IMG/VR virus record: IMGVR_UViG_3300044640_001642
Coordinates: 1 to 53,876 of that record
DNA length: 53,876 nucleotides
Reading direction: 5' to 3' (one strand)
DNA from: a virus
The position numbers and the translations under genes are program-made. Positions 12,082 through 21,593 of the stretch are shown here, in pieces; positions within the stretch are counted from its first letter, which is position 1, and the number at the start of each line of letters is the position of its first letter. The notes under the pieces were generated by a model that did not search any database, was not told where the DNA came from, and saw nothing but the letters and a program-made list of their open reading frames with translations.

Positions 12082-14658
12082 TTAGGCTTGTACGGCCATT
12101 GTTTTCATTTGTTGTGCTTTGTCTTCTAATTTCGTTTTAACACCACTAAGTGCAGGACAAATTAATTTTGCCAACCCATTTTCGAGTGATTTAACCATTT
12201 CATTATTATCTATGGCACTAAATAAACCATTTCTAACAATATCTGAAATACCACCATCATAACCTTTATCGTGTTGGATTTTACGAGCAATTCCTTCACC
12301 GATTGATGATGACAATTTTTTAACTAAAAAGTTACAATCAGTTAATTTTGATAAATCATCAATATGTAAATTACCGATAGCTGCCACAACAATACTACCA
12401 ATCCAACCATTAGGATTAACTGGTGTTAATTTTTGTAATAACCATTTACCCATATATTCTTTGAATGTTCCAAATATTGCTTCAGAACCGTGTTGTCCGA
12501 ACATACCTTTTAACGTGTCCCAAAACTCTTCTTTGATAAGTTGTTTATCAAAACCTTGTGATTCTAAATAAATTGCTTCAGAAATAATTTCATTAAAGAA
12601 TTTTTCTCTTGGTTGTTTAAATTTAAGAATTCTGTTTTCGGTTAAAATTTTAGTTCTTGTTTGAATAATTCTAGTTTCAGCCAATAAATTACTATTTTTT
12701 TGTTCAGATAATTTTTGTAAATTTTCTTTAATTAAAGTATTTAATTTTGATTCGTTCATATTTCTTGTGTCTAAATTAAATGGTAAATATGGATTATTAC
12801 CGGATGGTCCAACTTTTGGTAATTTAAAGTGGTTACCTGATAATAATTTTTTAACATCATTAATGTCTAAATCATTACCAAATCCACGAAGACCTTTAAA
12901 TGGATTATTTTTATCGTTTAATTGAAGATTTAAATCAGTATCTTTAATTGGTGTCATTTTTTGGAACGCACCACTTGTATAACACCCTTGTAATGATTTT
13001 CTAACTGAGTTTGAATTAACGGTATCATCAATAGTTCCTTCTTTTTCAAAATCAAAAGCTGCTTTAAGATACGTGACTAAATCTTGTCTACATTTATTAA
13101 AATCGTATGTTGTGTCAGTAAAATCATTCGTATGTCTTCCACCTCGTTTTAGATAAATTTTAATTTGTTTATCCAAATATGTTAATCCTAAAGAATCTGC
13201 CGTTGCTGGAGTATATTGATTTAACTCATCGGGCATTGGGTTAGCAAAATTATCTTCAGTACCCGTTAAACGAACACCTTTTGGGTCCCAATATGTTAAA
13301 ACATCATTCCAATTTTTAAATACTGCAGACCTTGCTCCTTGATTTGTAATTAAATTTTGCAATTTAATTGTCATCTTTTTTATCAAATATAAAGGGTCAG
13401 AATCGTAATTAAGTGGGTTAATACCAAATCTACTTAAAACATCTAAATATGGCATGGATAAATCGGAGAATGGAATACCTTTAATGTGTATGTTATTCTT
13501 ATCGTCACCTTTAACATATTCAAAAACACAACTATTATCACTAACTCTTTTTATCACCATACCATCGTATGTTATATAAACAACAGTATTATCTTTTCGA
13601 GTAACCGCTTTACCGGCAAAATATGTTTTACCGTTATTAACTTTAATCGGTTTTGATGTTTGATTTGCTGTTCTACATAGTGTTTCTAAAGTACCCTTAC
13701 TTTTTAATATTGGGTTATTCTCTAAAGCCTTTAACTCATCCGCAGGTGCTTGAACCACTTGTTGTGTTTGTTCTATAATAAGGTCATTAACCTCATTTAT
13801 TATATTTTCTAAATTATCCATAGTTGATTCTGTTTTAACGGGTTGAGATGTTTCATCACCGGATAACTCATCTGGTGTCATCCAGTTAGTTCCAGTGTTT
13901 GTATCAGGAGTTCCTACTTTATCCGGAGATACTACCCACCCTGAACCTGACATCCATACTTGTCCATCATCTGTAGTAACTACTAATGAATTATCTTTAC
14001 AAGACCATTTACCGTATATTTTACCTTTGTTTTCATCTTTAAAAACATATAAAAACGTACCACCTTCCCAAAAATAACCATAATCACCACTATCACCAAA
14101 AACCATTTGAATAATTGAAGTGCCTTTACTGTCTTGACTTAATTTAAGATTTGGAACAACTTTTATACAAGTCGCCCAATCAGGTAAATTAATCTGATTA
14201 ATCACAGGTTTTACTTCTTCAGGTTTAGTTTTGTTACAATCTTTTATTAAATTAGGGTTAGCGTCATTTAATTTTTGGACTGAACTGATATATTTTGGAT
14301 TATCACTAATATTATATTCTTTAGTTTCACCAATTTTTCTAGCAACCCATTTACAATCTCTAAGTTGATATTCCCAAGTTTTATTTCCTGTTGGGTCAGA
14401 TAACCATCCTTGTGATACACTTCCACCACCTGTATGACCACCACCACCATCAGTTTCTACGTTTGAAGATAATCTACGTTCATATTCATCATAAGAACCT
14501 AAATTAACACCTTTACTTTTTAAAAATAAAAAATACTTATCGTAAAAACGTTTACGAGAATTAACGTCACCCATTTTATTTTTAAATTTGTTAAAATCCC
14601 CGAAATCTTTAACACTCTGTATCTTGTCGTGTAATTTTTTTAATTCTATCTCGTTCAT
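12082..14658 (-). CDS. large virion-type protein with internal cut motifs, 858 aa
   Basis: The ATG at 14658 overlaps the upstream stop (TAATG). The protein has a Gly-rich linker (about residues 70-82) and a Trp-rich beta region (about 85-245). An internal leader-like helix ends in LIIEQ near residue 296, and a second leader-like segment (NESKLNTLIKENLQKLSEQ) ends near residue 652. The C-terminal 150 residues are helical and Gly-rich (GSEAIFGTFKEYMGKWLL). The two [I/L]-x-E-Q sites could be cut by a prohead protease into three products. No database family is recognised; an internal virion protein is inferred. Confidence 0.85.
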   Translation of the reverse strand: MNEIELKKLHDKIQSVKDFGDFNKFKNKMGDVNSRKRFYDKYFLFLKSKGVNLGSYDEYERRLSSNVETDGGGGHTGGGSVSQGWLSDPTGNKTWEYQLRDCKWVARKIGETKEYNISDNPKYISSVQKLNDANPNLIKDCNKTKPEEVKPVINQINLPDWATCIKVVPNLKLSQDSKGTSIIQMVFGDSGDYGYFWEGGTFLYVFKDENKGKIYGKWSCKDNSLVVTTDDGQVWMSGSGWVVSPDKVGTPDTNTGTNWMTPDELSGDETSQPVKTESTMDNLENIINEVNDLIIEQTQQVVQAPADELKALENNPILKSKGTLETLCRTANQTSKPIKVNNGKTYFAGKAVTRKDNTVVYITYDGMVIKRVSDNSCVFEYVKGDDKNNIHIKGIPFSDLSMPYLDVLSRFGINPLNYDSDPLYLIKKMTIKLQNLITNQGARSAVFKNWNDVLTYWDPKGVRLTGTEDNFANPMPDELNQYTPATADSLGLTYLDKQIKIYLKRGGRHTNDFTDTTYDFNKCRQDLVTYLKAAFDFEKEGTIDDTVNSNSVRKSLQGCYTSGAFQKMTPIKDTDLNLQLNDKNNPFKGLRGFGNDLDINDVKKLLSGNHFKLPKVGPSGNNPYLPFNLDTRNMNESKLNTLIKENLQKLSEQKNSNLLAETRIIQTRTKILTENRILKFKQPREKFFNEIISEAIYLESQGFDKQLIKEEFWDTLKGMFGQHGSEAIFGTFKEYMGKWLLQKLTPVNPNGWIGSIVVAAIGNLHIDDLSKLTDCNFLVKKLSSSIGEGIARKIQHDKGYDGGISDIVRNGLFSAIDNNEMVKSLENGLAKLICPALSGVKTKLEDKAQQMKTMAVQA

Positions 14659-15437
14659 TACCAATTTGCCTCCCCTCCATTATCAGGGTCCTCTACAGGA
14701 CTATTATTATTATCCGGTGTAGGTGTTTCATTATCTTTAAACCTACTTTTTAAATATTCCCATAAATCGGAAACGTTCCACGCACCAACAAGAACACCCC
14801 CAACAGCGGTTAACAATAATAATTTACCACCACTAGTACTCATTAATTTATCTGAATATTTTAAAATAGTATCTAACATTGCTGGTTTTTTAACTACCGA
14901 CCTAATATGTGATTTAATTACGTCAGCACCAATATCATCAAAAGATTTACCTAATTGTACGTTTGATTCTAACCAAGGTTTAATTTTATCCTTAGCTTCT
15001 GGGTATTTTGAAAATAGTTTATTAATTCCACTATCTGATTTAACTTTAGCCCATTCAGTTTCAAATCTAAGATTATTTATTTTAGGTGTCTTAGGCGGGG
15101 TTACTTTACTTTTAGGACTTTTCAAATCGTTTAATACTCTTTTATAAATTTTCTTTTCATCCCCTACCATAGTAGCTACCCTACTTTCAAATTGAGATAT
15201 AAAATTTTTACCCTCAGTACTTTTAATGAAAGTTAAAAACTCTTGTTCTTGTTTTGTGTTTTTTAAATTACCTTTTAAAAATGATTTTAACAAAGATTCT
15301 TCTCTAACACCAATACCCAAACTTCTAACCATATTTTTTATTACTTCAGTCCATTGTTCTGATAATAAATTATTGGATGATGATATACCCATAATTTCTT
15401 TAATCCTAATAGATTCCAATATTACATTTTTTTCCAT
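14658..15437 (-). CDS. leader-bearing membrane-anchored protein, 259 aa
   Basis: It begins MEKNVILESIRIKEIMG and reaches NNLLSEQ near residue 28, so cleavage after LSE would remove the leader. The middle is charged and helical. A hydrophobic segment (GGKLLLLTAVGGVLVGAWNV, about residues 203-222) precedes an acidic tail. It lies between two large genes in one operon and overlaps the next ATG by 1 nt. Confidence 0.83.
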   Translation of the reverse strand: MEKNVILESIRIKEIMGISSSNNLLSEQWTEVIKNMVRSLGIGVREESLLKSFLKGNLKNTKQEQEFLTFIKSTEGKNFISQFESRVATMVGDEKKIYKRVLNDLKSPKSKVTPPKTPKINNLRFETEWAKVKSDSGINKLFSKYPEAKDKIKPWLESNVQLGKSFDDIGADVIKSHIRSVVKKPAMLDTILKYSDKLMSTSGGKLLLLTAVGGVLVGAWNVSDLWEYLKSRFKDNETPTPDNNNSPVEDPDNGGEANW

Positions 15438-15443
15438 ATTTTT

Positions 15444-16889
15444 TTATTTTTTAAAAACTTTATTTTTTATTGACGACTCAACATTACCTTTTGTTAATAA
15501 CCAAGTATCACTATTTTTTTTCTTTGTGTAATATTTACCATCTTTTTCCATATAATCCCACAATGAATCATAATCATTTATTATGTTATTTGAAGAATTA
15601 GTAATAGGTGTTAATAAAAGTTTTTCTTCAGCGTTATCTTTAAATTTATATTTTACCCCGTCAATAATTATTGTCGCGTTTTTATTTTTATCATACTTAA
15701 TTTCAATTTTACTTGAATCTGTTAATTTCATAGATGGGTTATCTGAAATAATAGATTTTTTAATACCGTTAGTTAAAATATCTCCATTTTTAAGTTCTTC
15801 ATCTGAATAACCAAATAATTTACGAACTCTATTGATAATTTTTTGACCTGTTTCTGTTTTTAAAAATTCCTCTAAAGTAAAATTAACTGTTGCCCAAATT
15901 ACACCTGTTTTAATACCCTTACTAATACCGGTAGATAACCTACTTTTAGTTAGTTTTTCACCACCACCAACTAATTTACCACTAACCGAATTAAAAACTT
16001 TAGTTAGTGTAGATTCAAGTGATTTTAATATTCCCGACATCCAAGATTTGGCTCCCGGACCAAATAATCCTGCCAACCATTCAGCTCCTTTACCGGCACC
16101 ACGAACAATCTTACCAACCATACTTTTACCCATCTCAATCATCTTAACTATAATCCCTCTTGATGCAACAGGAATTGCTCCCAAAGATTTTGCACCACCA
16201 ACAGCGGCCTTTCCTGACTTACTTAATGCCGGTACTAAAACACCTATTGCTGCGAAAATAACATTTAAAATGGTTTCCCAACCGGGTCCTTTTTCTATTA
16301 ATTCTTTAATTTCCCATAATAATAATGCTCCAAATACAACACTCATTACCACCTTACCTGCAGCAGGAATCGCAACAGTTAATGCAACATCTAACCCTAT
16401 ACCTATAGGACTATAACAAAAGTCTCTTAATTTATCAAAAAACGAAGGTAATCCTTTATCCCATAAATATTTGCCAACATCTGATAGTTTATCACCAACC
16501 CATTTAACACCTGATTTAGTTGCATCCCAAGCCTTACCGGCTTTATCTTTAACCCAATCCCAAGCTTGTTCGGTAAGTAATATTGAATCATTAATACTCT
16601 CAACTAATAAATCAATTTTTAATTTATTTTCAAGTTCAAATAAAAAGAATTGATTATCCACAACATTTAAATCATCATTTATTAAATGACCTATTGACCT
16701 AATAATTGAATTTATATGTAGTAAGTTGTCTTTATTTTCCTTTAATAATTCACTTGATTGACGTTTAAAAATATCAATAGTTTCATTTATTGAAAGTGAA
16801 AATATATTCATAGACGTTTTGGTATCTAAATTAGATATTTTACCATCAAAATATAACAAACTTCTATCTTTACTTATTAATATTTCCAT
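15444..16889 (-). CDS. amphipathic/membrane virion protein with LTE-Q site, 481 aa
   Basis: The first 107 residues end in SILLTEQ, matching the [I/L]-x-E-Q cut pattern. After it come repeated Trp/Lys/Gly amphipathic helices (AWDWVKDKAGKAW, GVKWVGDKL) and a long hydrophobic region (about residues 165-225, including VALTVAIPAAGKVVMSVVFG and IFAAIGVLVPAL). This layout would suit a processed internal protein that inserts into a membrane during DNA entry, which is inference. First gene of the operon, with TATTTATA 5 nt upstream. Confidence 0.83.
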   Translation of the reverse strand: MEILISKDRSLLYFDGKISNLDTKTSMNIFSLSINETIDIFKRQSSELLKENKDNLLHINSIIRSIGHLINDDLNVVDNQFFLFELENKLKIDLLVESINDSILLTEQAWDWVKDKAGKAWDATKSGVKWVGDKLSDVGKYLWDKGLPSFFDKLRDFCYSPIGIGLDVALTVAIPAAGKVVMSVVFGALLLWEIKELIEKGPGWETILNVIFAAIGVLVPALSKSGKAAVGGAKSLGAIPVASRGIIVKMIEMGKSMVGKIVRGAGKGAEWLAGLFGPGAKSWMSGILKSLESTLTKVFNSVSGKLVGGGEKLTKSRLSTGISKGIKTGVIWATVNFTLEEFLKTETGQKIINRVRKLFGYSDEELKNGDILTNGIKKSIISDNPSMKLTDSSKIEIKYDKNKNATIIIDGVKYKFKDNAEEKLLLTPITNSSNNIINDYDSLWDYMEKDGKYYTKKKNSDTWLLTKGNVESSIKNKVFKK

Positions 16890-16893
16890 AATC

Positions 16894-16901
16894 TATAAAT
16901 A
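16894..16901 (-). promoter_or_regulatory. candidate late promoter TATTTATA
   Basis: Lies 5 nt upstream of the 481-residue gene. Confidence 0.5.
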
Positions 16902-16918
16902 TACGTAAATTAATTATT

Positions 16919-17158
16919 TTATTCAACAGGATTTGCATGACCCCTAGCTAACCCGGTTCCCCACTTTTCACCTTTTAATCCCAACATATTTGCAGGACCT
17001 CTTGTTAATCCGGTTTCCCATTTTCTACCTCTAGTATTTAGATTGGCTCCCGCACCACCACCGGAAGCTGGAGCTGCGTCTTGTTCGTCCAACTCACCTT
17101 CATTTTTCGGTGTATATTTCTTCATTAGGGAAATTAAATAATCAACATCTGTTCTCAT
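16919..17158 (-). CDS. leader-bearing repeat protein, 79 aa
   Basis: The leader MRTDVDYLISLMKKYTPKNE runs to ELDEQ (cut after E25 by the [I/L]-x-E rule). The mature part is a Gly/Ala linker and two copies of a G-x-KW-x-TGL-x-RG-x-AN unit (residues about 44-57 and 62-75). A short virion decoration or DNA-binding peptide is possible. The gene is preceded by TATTTATAA. Confidence 0.75.
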   Translation of the reverse strand: MRTDVDYLISLMKKYTPKNEGELDEQDAAPASGGGAGANLNTRGRKWETGLTRGPANMLGLKGEKWGTGLARGHANPVE

Positions 17159-17161
17159 AAT

Positions 17162-17170
17162 TTATAAATA
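17162..17170 (-). promoter_or_regulatory. candidate late promoter TATTTATAA
   Basis: Lies 3 nt upstream of the ATG at 17158. Confidence 0.5.
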
Positions 17171-17183
17171 TCTTTTAAAAAGT

Positions 17184-17210
17184 AAAACCCCTCCGGTAAA
17201 GAGGGGTTTT
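17184..17210. terminator. intrinsic terminator
   Basis: AAAACCCCTC/GAGGGGTTTT hairpin directly after the stop of the 17212 gene. Confidence 0.8.
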
Positions 17211-17211
17211 T

Positions 17212-17517
17212 TTAATATAATTGTGTTATCGGTAATTTATCCGGATAGATTAAATAATATTCATTTAAAAATGAGATTATTTCTTCTTCATCTAATTCTA
17301 CATCATCATTATCATCAAAAATATCCTCAAATTCTTCATCGTCAAAAAAATCTGATGATGATTGATTGGTTAATTCGTACCCAAATGTTTTTGTTTCAGA
17401 TAAATCAATTTGGTCGGTTCTAATTTCGTCATCATTATCTGAATGAATTCTAAAAGTAACATCTAAAGTTTGGGATGTCTCATTTATATAAAACGACTCT
17501 AACTCTTTTATTTCCAT
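17212..17517 (-). CDS. acidic protein, 101 aa
   Basis: The centre is a run of Asp/Glu (DDEEFEDIFDDNDDVELDEEE). It lacks the leader. It is in one operon with the leader-bearing 17521 gene (3-nt gap). No family is recognised. Confidence 0.75.
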   Translation of the reverse strand: MEIKELESFYINETSQTLDVTFRIHSDNDDEIRTDQIDLSETKTFGYELTNQSSSDFFDDEEFEDIFDDNDDVELDEEEIISFLNEYYLIYPDKLPITQLY

Positions 17518-17520
17518 TTT

Positions 17521-17802
17521 TTAATCTTCTTTTTTCTTATCTGTAAAAGCATCGTGAAATTTTCCACGTCGTTTATAGATACCTCTTTTATCTACTTCAC
17601 CTCTCCATCCTAAATATTCTGATGTTGGGTTGAAATTTTTAAAATGTTTTGGGTGTCCTTTAACGTGGGGATGTAAATCGTGTAATTCATCATCTGACAT
17701 ACCACCAAAATCTAATCTTTCTTCTTCCATTTCTTGTTCTTTAATAATACGTTTTACAATATTTATTAAATCACTTTCTTTTAACCTAACTATTTTTTTC
17801 AT
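17521..17802 (-). CDS. leader-bearing protein, 93 aa
   Basis: MKKIVRLKESDLINIVKRII-KEQ is nearly identical over 23 residues to the leader of the 35448 gene, with a predicted cut after IKE (residue 22). The mature part is Gly/His/Lys-rich with no known domain. The gene lies 1 nt downstream of the 17804 gene. Confidence 0.8.
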   Translation of the reverse strand: MKKIVRLKESDLINIVKRIIKEQEMEEERLDFGGMSDDELHDLHPHVKGHPKHFKNFNPTSEYLGWRGEVDKRGIYKRRGKFHDAFTDKKKED

Positions 17803-17803
17803 T

Positions 17804-18436
17804 TTAATTGTATTTTGTAAATCTTTTAAACATATCTAACGATTCTTTTAAATCTTCAAATAATCCTTCAACTTCCTCATCATCAATTTCGTCCTCATCG
17901 TCAAAAATTTTATCTCCAACGTTGAATACTAATTCATCATCATCATCGTCCATAAATCCCCCATTTTTAATGTATTCGTAAGGGTCACCTTCCCAACCAT
18001 CTTCTTCTTCCTCTTCATGTCCGAATACTCCGTGGTCTAAATCAGTTGGTCCATCACCAATCATATCTAATTGTTCTCCCATGGATACGTAGTGACCTTC
18101 ATCTTCAGATTCAAAAGATTCTTCAGGTTCATATTGTCCTCCTGGGGATACATAACCTTCCATCGGTTCTTTAAATGCGTTTTCTTCGTCGGAGAATAAC
18201 CCTGTAGATTTGTTATCAAATCTCATTTCGTTAATACCCATGTTTTTATATGCTGTAACCTCACCTTTATTATTTACAGTTAATCCTTGCTTATCATTTG
18301 CAAAATCTTGAGTGTATAATGGTTGTTCTTTTGCTGGTTGAGCATAACTTGTAACATATCCGTCATAAATTGATTTATGTTGGTCGAGGATATTAGTTTT
18401 TTCCTCATTTGTCATTTTAAAAAAATATGCGTTCAT
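17804..18436 (-). CDS. leader-bearing acidic protein, 210 aa
   Basis: A short extension precedes MTNEEKTNILDQH, the EEK-type leader. The remainder is very acidic (EEEEEDGWEGD, MDDDDDELVF, DEDEIDDEEVEG). Highly acidic head proteins elsewhere act as DNA mimics or scaffold fragments, but nothing here decides between these. A TATTTATAA motif is present upstream. Confidence 0.78.
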   Translation of the reverse strand: MNAYFFKMTNEEKTNILDQHKSIYDGYVTSYAQPAKEQPLYTQDFANDKQGLTVNNKGEVTAYKNMGINEMRFDNKSTGLFSDEENAFKEPMEGYVSPGGQYEPEESFESEDEGHYVSMGEQLDMIGDGPTDLDHGVFGHEEEEEDGWEGDPYEYIKNGGFMDDDDDELVFNVGDKIFDDEDEIDDEEVEGLFEDLKESLDMFKRFTKYN

Positions 18437-18450
18437 ATTGTTTGTTTTAT

Positions 18451-18459
18451 TTATAAATA
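18451..18459 (-). promoter_or_regulatory. candidate late promoter TATTTATAA
   Basis: Lies 14 nt upstream of the ATG at 18436; the complementary strand contains TATAAATA. Confidence 0.5.
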
Positions 18460-18477
18460 TAATTGTTTATCGAATAA

Positions 18478-19050
18478 TCATAATCTAATGTAGGACTCTA
18501 CGATTTTAGGTGCGAATTTTCTTAAGTATTTGTTGATGTTTTCCATGTTTTCCTCAATTCCTTCGTTTTCCAAATATTTAATAACACCATTAATCATTTC
18601 AGCTTGAGCTTCGTTAGCCATATTTAACATTTCTTCAAAGGCTTCTTCATTTGGGATATGTTTATATTTGAATTCGTGTTTAATTCTATCTCGACCCATC
18701 CATAAATAAGGGGATGCTTCAAACATATTCACAATACTGGACTTTCTAATCAGTAATAAGTATCTACGAAAAAACCCAATCTTAAATAAACGAAACAAAT
18801 CCACATTTTTATTAAGGTATTCCATTTTTTTTAACTCATCTTCTTTTATTTGTTTTTTCTCATGTCTCCAAGCGTCAGTATCGGATAATAATGCCAAACG
18901 ACTACCATTATCCCAATTAACACCATATTGTGTTACACCAAATACGTTATCAACACTTTTAACTACACCACATTCACCAGGACTTATAGATACCTCCTCC
19001 GACATATATAATAGTGATACTCTATCACCCACTTTTAATTTTGGATTCAT
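18478..19050 (-). CDS. SH3/KOW-like N-terminal domain protein, 190 aa
   Basis: The first 60 residues (KVGDRVSLLYMSEEVSISPGECGVVKSV..QYGVNWDNG) resemble a small beta-barrel of the SH3/KOW type. The remainder is helical with no recognised family. Confidence 0.75.
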   Translation of the reverse strand: MNPKLKVGDRVSLLYMSEEVSISPGECGVVKSVDNVFGVTQYGVNWDNGSRLALLSDTDAWRHEKKQIKEDELKKMEYLNKNVDLFRLFKIGFFRRYLLLIRKSSIVNMFEASPYLWMGRDRIKHEFKYKHIPNEEAFEEMLNMANEAQAEMINGVIKYLENEGIEENMENINKYLRKFAPKIVESYIRL

Positions 19051-19091
19051 ATTTTTTTTTTAAGATTATATAACAATAAATATAATTAAAG

Positions 19092-19100
19092 TATTTATTG
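19092..19100 (+). promoter_or_regulatory. candidate late promoter TATTTATTG
   Basis: Lies 2 nt upstream of the plus-strand ATG at 19103. Confidence 0.4.
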
Positions 19101-19102
19101 TT

Positions 19103-19729
19103 ATGAAAATGAACATATTAATCACCGAATCCCAAGAAAGAATGATACTTAACGAATCAATTGGTCGTGAATTTGGTAATATTTTAAGAAAAAATAGTGA
19201 TATTGGTAAGTTAATATCGACTCAGATTAAAGAAATTACTGGTGGGGATAAAGCCGCATTAATAACATTTGGTGCATCAATTGGTGGTCTAATGGGACCG
19301 GTTGGTGATTTCCTTGAAGGAAAATATCCGTCTATGAATGATGGTGAGATTAGCTTATTACTTACCGGAGCAATCGCAACATTCTATTATAATAGTCCAA
19401 AGTTAATCAAAAAAATTAAAGATATTGTTAAAGAAAAAGGATTAGATTCAGAATTTGATGTAGCATTATCTAAAACTAAAGAATTAAATGAGGTATTTTT
19501 TGATTTTATGGAGAGTTTAAACATTACCTTATTTAAGGTGAGTAATGTGTTAGGATTTGCGTTTTTAATTCCATTATTACCGTATATTCATCAAATTTCT
19601 GAAGGTAAATTATCAATTATGGATATTAATAAAATTATAACAATATTATTATCCTATGGTGTGATAACTATTTCAAGTTCAGCATTAAAAGAAATTATGG
19701 TTAAATTAATTAAAAGATTTAGAGGTTAA
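19103..19729 (+). CDS. leader-bearing multi-pass membrane protein, 208 aa
   Basis: The leader MKMNILITESQERMILNESIG has a predicted cut after LNE (residue 18). About four hydrophobic segments follow (ALITFGASIGGLMGPVG, LLLTGAIATFYY, VLGFAFLIPLLPYI, IITILLSYGVITI). A membrane protein with a head-targeting leader could act during DNA delivery. Its stop overlaps the convergent gene's stop. Confidence 0.8.
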   Translation: MKMNILITESQERMILNESIGREFGNILRKNSDIGKLISTQIKEITGGDKAALITFGASIGGLMGPVGDFLEGKYPSMNDGEISLLLTGAIATFYYNSPKLIKKIKDIVKEKGLDSEFDVALSKTKELNEVFFDFMESLNITLFKVSNVLGFAFLIPLLPYIHQISEGKLSIMDINKIITILLSYGVITISSSALKEIMVKLIKRFRG

Positions 19730-20511
19730 TAATCCCCCGAAATAAAATCACATAATTTACTTGAGAATGTTGAATGATTAACATAATTATAATCATCAAC
19801 TTCAATATCTCCAATACTTCTAATATGAGTGTAAGTATGTGTCCATAGTTCACAATCTTCTAAATTCATATACTTAGTAACTTCATCCCAAACAATACTA
19901 TCTAAAGGTATTCTAAGGTCATCACTTTCAGTCATATATCCAACAATAGTTTCTGCAAGGTCTTGAGGTATGTTTTCTAAAGGTTCACCATTAACTAATG
20001 CTTGATGACAATAAACTGAAACATCTGTTGTTATTCCATCGTCTATATAAACATCTGAAATTTTATAAGTAATATTTAAGATTAGTTGTTTTTTTTCACC
20101 ACCACACCAAAAATGACCTTTTATTTCTTTTGGTCCAATTTGTTGTATTTGTTCTGATATTTTATTAATAAATGACTGAGGAATATTTCCACTAGATTTA
20201 TTTATTTTTTTACCTTCATAATAAATGTTATTAACATTAGTAAAAAGATTACTAAAATTAATACTCACCATCCTACAACCATCGTGTATAATATCTTTTG
20301 ATTTACAAGTGAAATACTCCCACATATATGGAATATCCGGTTGTTTTGGGGTGATATCTAAATCATATTGGATTTCAGTACCGGATATCATACCTCTAGT
20401 CACATGATTAACCTCAACATTAATAAATTTAAATCTAAATTCATCAACTGTGTGAGTTAATTTAGTCATATATGATATAATACTTTTTATTCGAATATTA
20501 TTTACCATCAA
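19726..20511 (-). CDS. hypothetical protein, 261 aa
   Basis: Mixed alpha/beta protein with several Cys and His (HFWCGGEKK, SVYCHQAL), co-transcribed with and overlapping the metalloprotease-like gene by 14 nt. No family is recognised; it may be a partner of that protein. Confidence 0.75.
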   Translation of the reverse strand: MMVNNIRIKSIISYMTKLTHTVDEFRFKFINVEVNHVTRGMISGTEIQYDLDITPKQPDIPYMWEYFTCKSKDIIHDGCRMVSINFSNLFTNVNNIYYEGKKINKSSGNIPQSFINKISEQIQQIGPKEIKGHFWCGGEKKQLILNITYKISDVYIDDGITTDVSVYCHQALVNGEPLENIPQDLAETIVGYMTESDDLRIPLDSIVWDEVTKYMNLEDCELWTHTYTHIRSIGDIEVDDYNYVNHSTFSSKLCDFISGDY

Positions 20512-21523
20512 TAATAATTTTAATCACTTTTTCCATTTCATCGTCAGTTAATCCGTGAATGTCTTTATGGTCCTCAAACCAATCTCTAACCACATCATTA
20601 TACGGTAGTTTTCTTAATTTAGCAACACGTCTAAAACCTACTCTTTGTGCTGTTATTTCGTGTGGTTGAGTATAATACTCAAATGATTCGTTTGGTGATT
20701 CTTGATGAATACGACCATCACGATTATATTGAAATCCGTGTTCCAATTCGTGAGCAACAATATCGTTTAATTCTCCGATTATATTGTAAAAATTTCTTTT
20801 TAATGTTTTTGGATTATAAATAACAATTATCTCAATTACATCATCGGATGATGAATATTCCCCATTTATTTGATATCCATCCAACTCATCATCAATTTGA
20901 AGGGTTAATTCGACCGAGTATTTAAAAGGTAAATTTGTAAAATGATATTCTTCACCATTTTCACCAGGGAAATAAAAAGACCCTGATTTACCTTCCTTTA
21001 ACTTACGGACAATATTAGTTACAGTCGTTCTAATAGCCTCTTTACTCATTCTACTCATTTGCGTCTCTAATATTGGTTGTTTTATATTAGTAGCAAATAT
21101 ATGTAAATTTTCTTTAATATTGTCAATTTTTTTTACGTCAAAATTTAAATCATCGATTGTTGTTCGTAAAATTTCACCAGTATTATTAAAATATTTTAAA
21201 TAATCTTGAATTTCACGGTTTAATTTATCATAAAAAGGATAAAGTTGACTCTTATACATCCTTTCAAAATCTAAGTGTTTATGTTCTTCATCAAAACCAA
21301 ATATTAATGGACTAAACTTATCGTTAAATCCTATAATTGTAACTTTAACCTTTAAATAATCGTAATATTCCCCAACACTCATCATTTTTCTTTGACCAGT
21401 AATTTGAAACTTATAATCAACATCAATATTAGGTCCCGATGAACCAATAATCACACCATAGTAATTAAAGGTCTTTTTAGTTACCACTTTATTTATTAAA
21501 TCTATTATCTTTTCACTTATCAT
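20498..21523 (-). CDS. HExxH metalloprotease-like protein, 341 aa
   Basis: The motif IVAHELEHGFQYN (HELEH, about residues 258-262) followed 20-25 residues later by QPHEITAQR fits a gluzincin zinc protease, where the second Glu completes the metal site. The ATG at 21523 (MISEKIIDLINKV) is chosen because it follows TATTTATAA; the longer frame runs through the motif and into the divergent gene. It has no canonical leader. The substrate is unknown. Confidence 0.8.
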   Translation of the reverse strand: MISEKIIDLINKVVTKKTFNYYGVIIGSSGPNIDVDYKFQITGQRKMMSVGEYYDYLKVKVTIIGFNDKFSPLIFGFDEEHKHLDFERMYKSQLYPFYDKLNREIQDYLKYFNNTGEILRTTIDDLNFDVKKIDNIKENLHIFATNIKQPILETQMSRMSKEAIRTTVTNIVRKLKEGKSGSFYFPGENGEEYHFTNLPFKYSVELTLQIDDELDGYQINGEYSSSDDVIEIIVIYNPKTLKRNFYNIIGELNDIVAHELEHGFQYNRDGRIHQESPNESFEYYTQPHEITAQRVGFRRVAKLRKLPYNDVVRDWFEDHKDIHGLTDDEMEKVIKIIIDGK

Positions 21524-21525
21524 AA

Positions 21526-21534
21526 TTATAAATA
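21526..21534 (-). promoter_or_regulatory. candidate late promoter TATTTATAA
   Basis: Lies 2 nt upstream of the ATG at 21523; divergent to the copy at 21567. Confidence 0.5.
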
Positions 21535-21566
21535 CTTTTATATTCAAATAATTCCATTTATTAATA

Positions 21567-21575
21567 TATTTATAA
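21567..21575 (+). promoter_or_regulatory. candidate late promoter TATTTATAA
   Basis: Lies 18 nt upstream of the plus-strand ATG at 21594. Confidence 0.5.
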
Positions 21576-21593
21576 TATAAAAACATTTCATTT

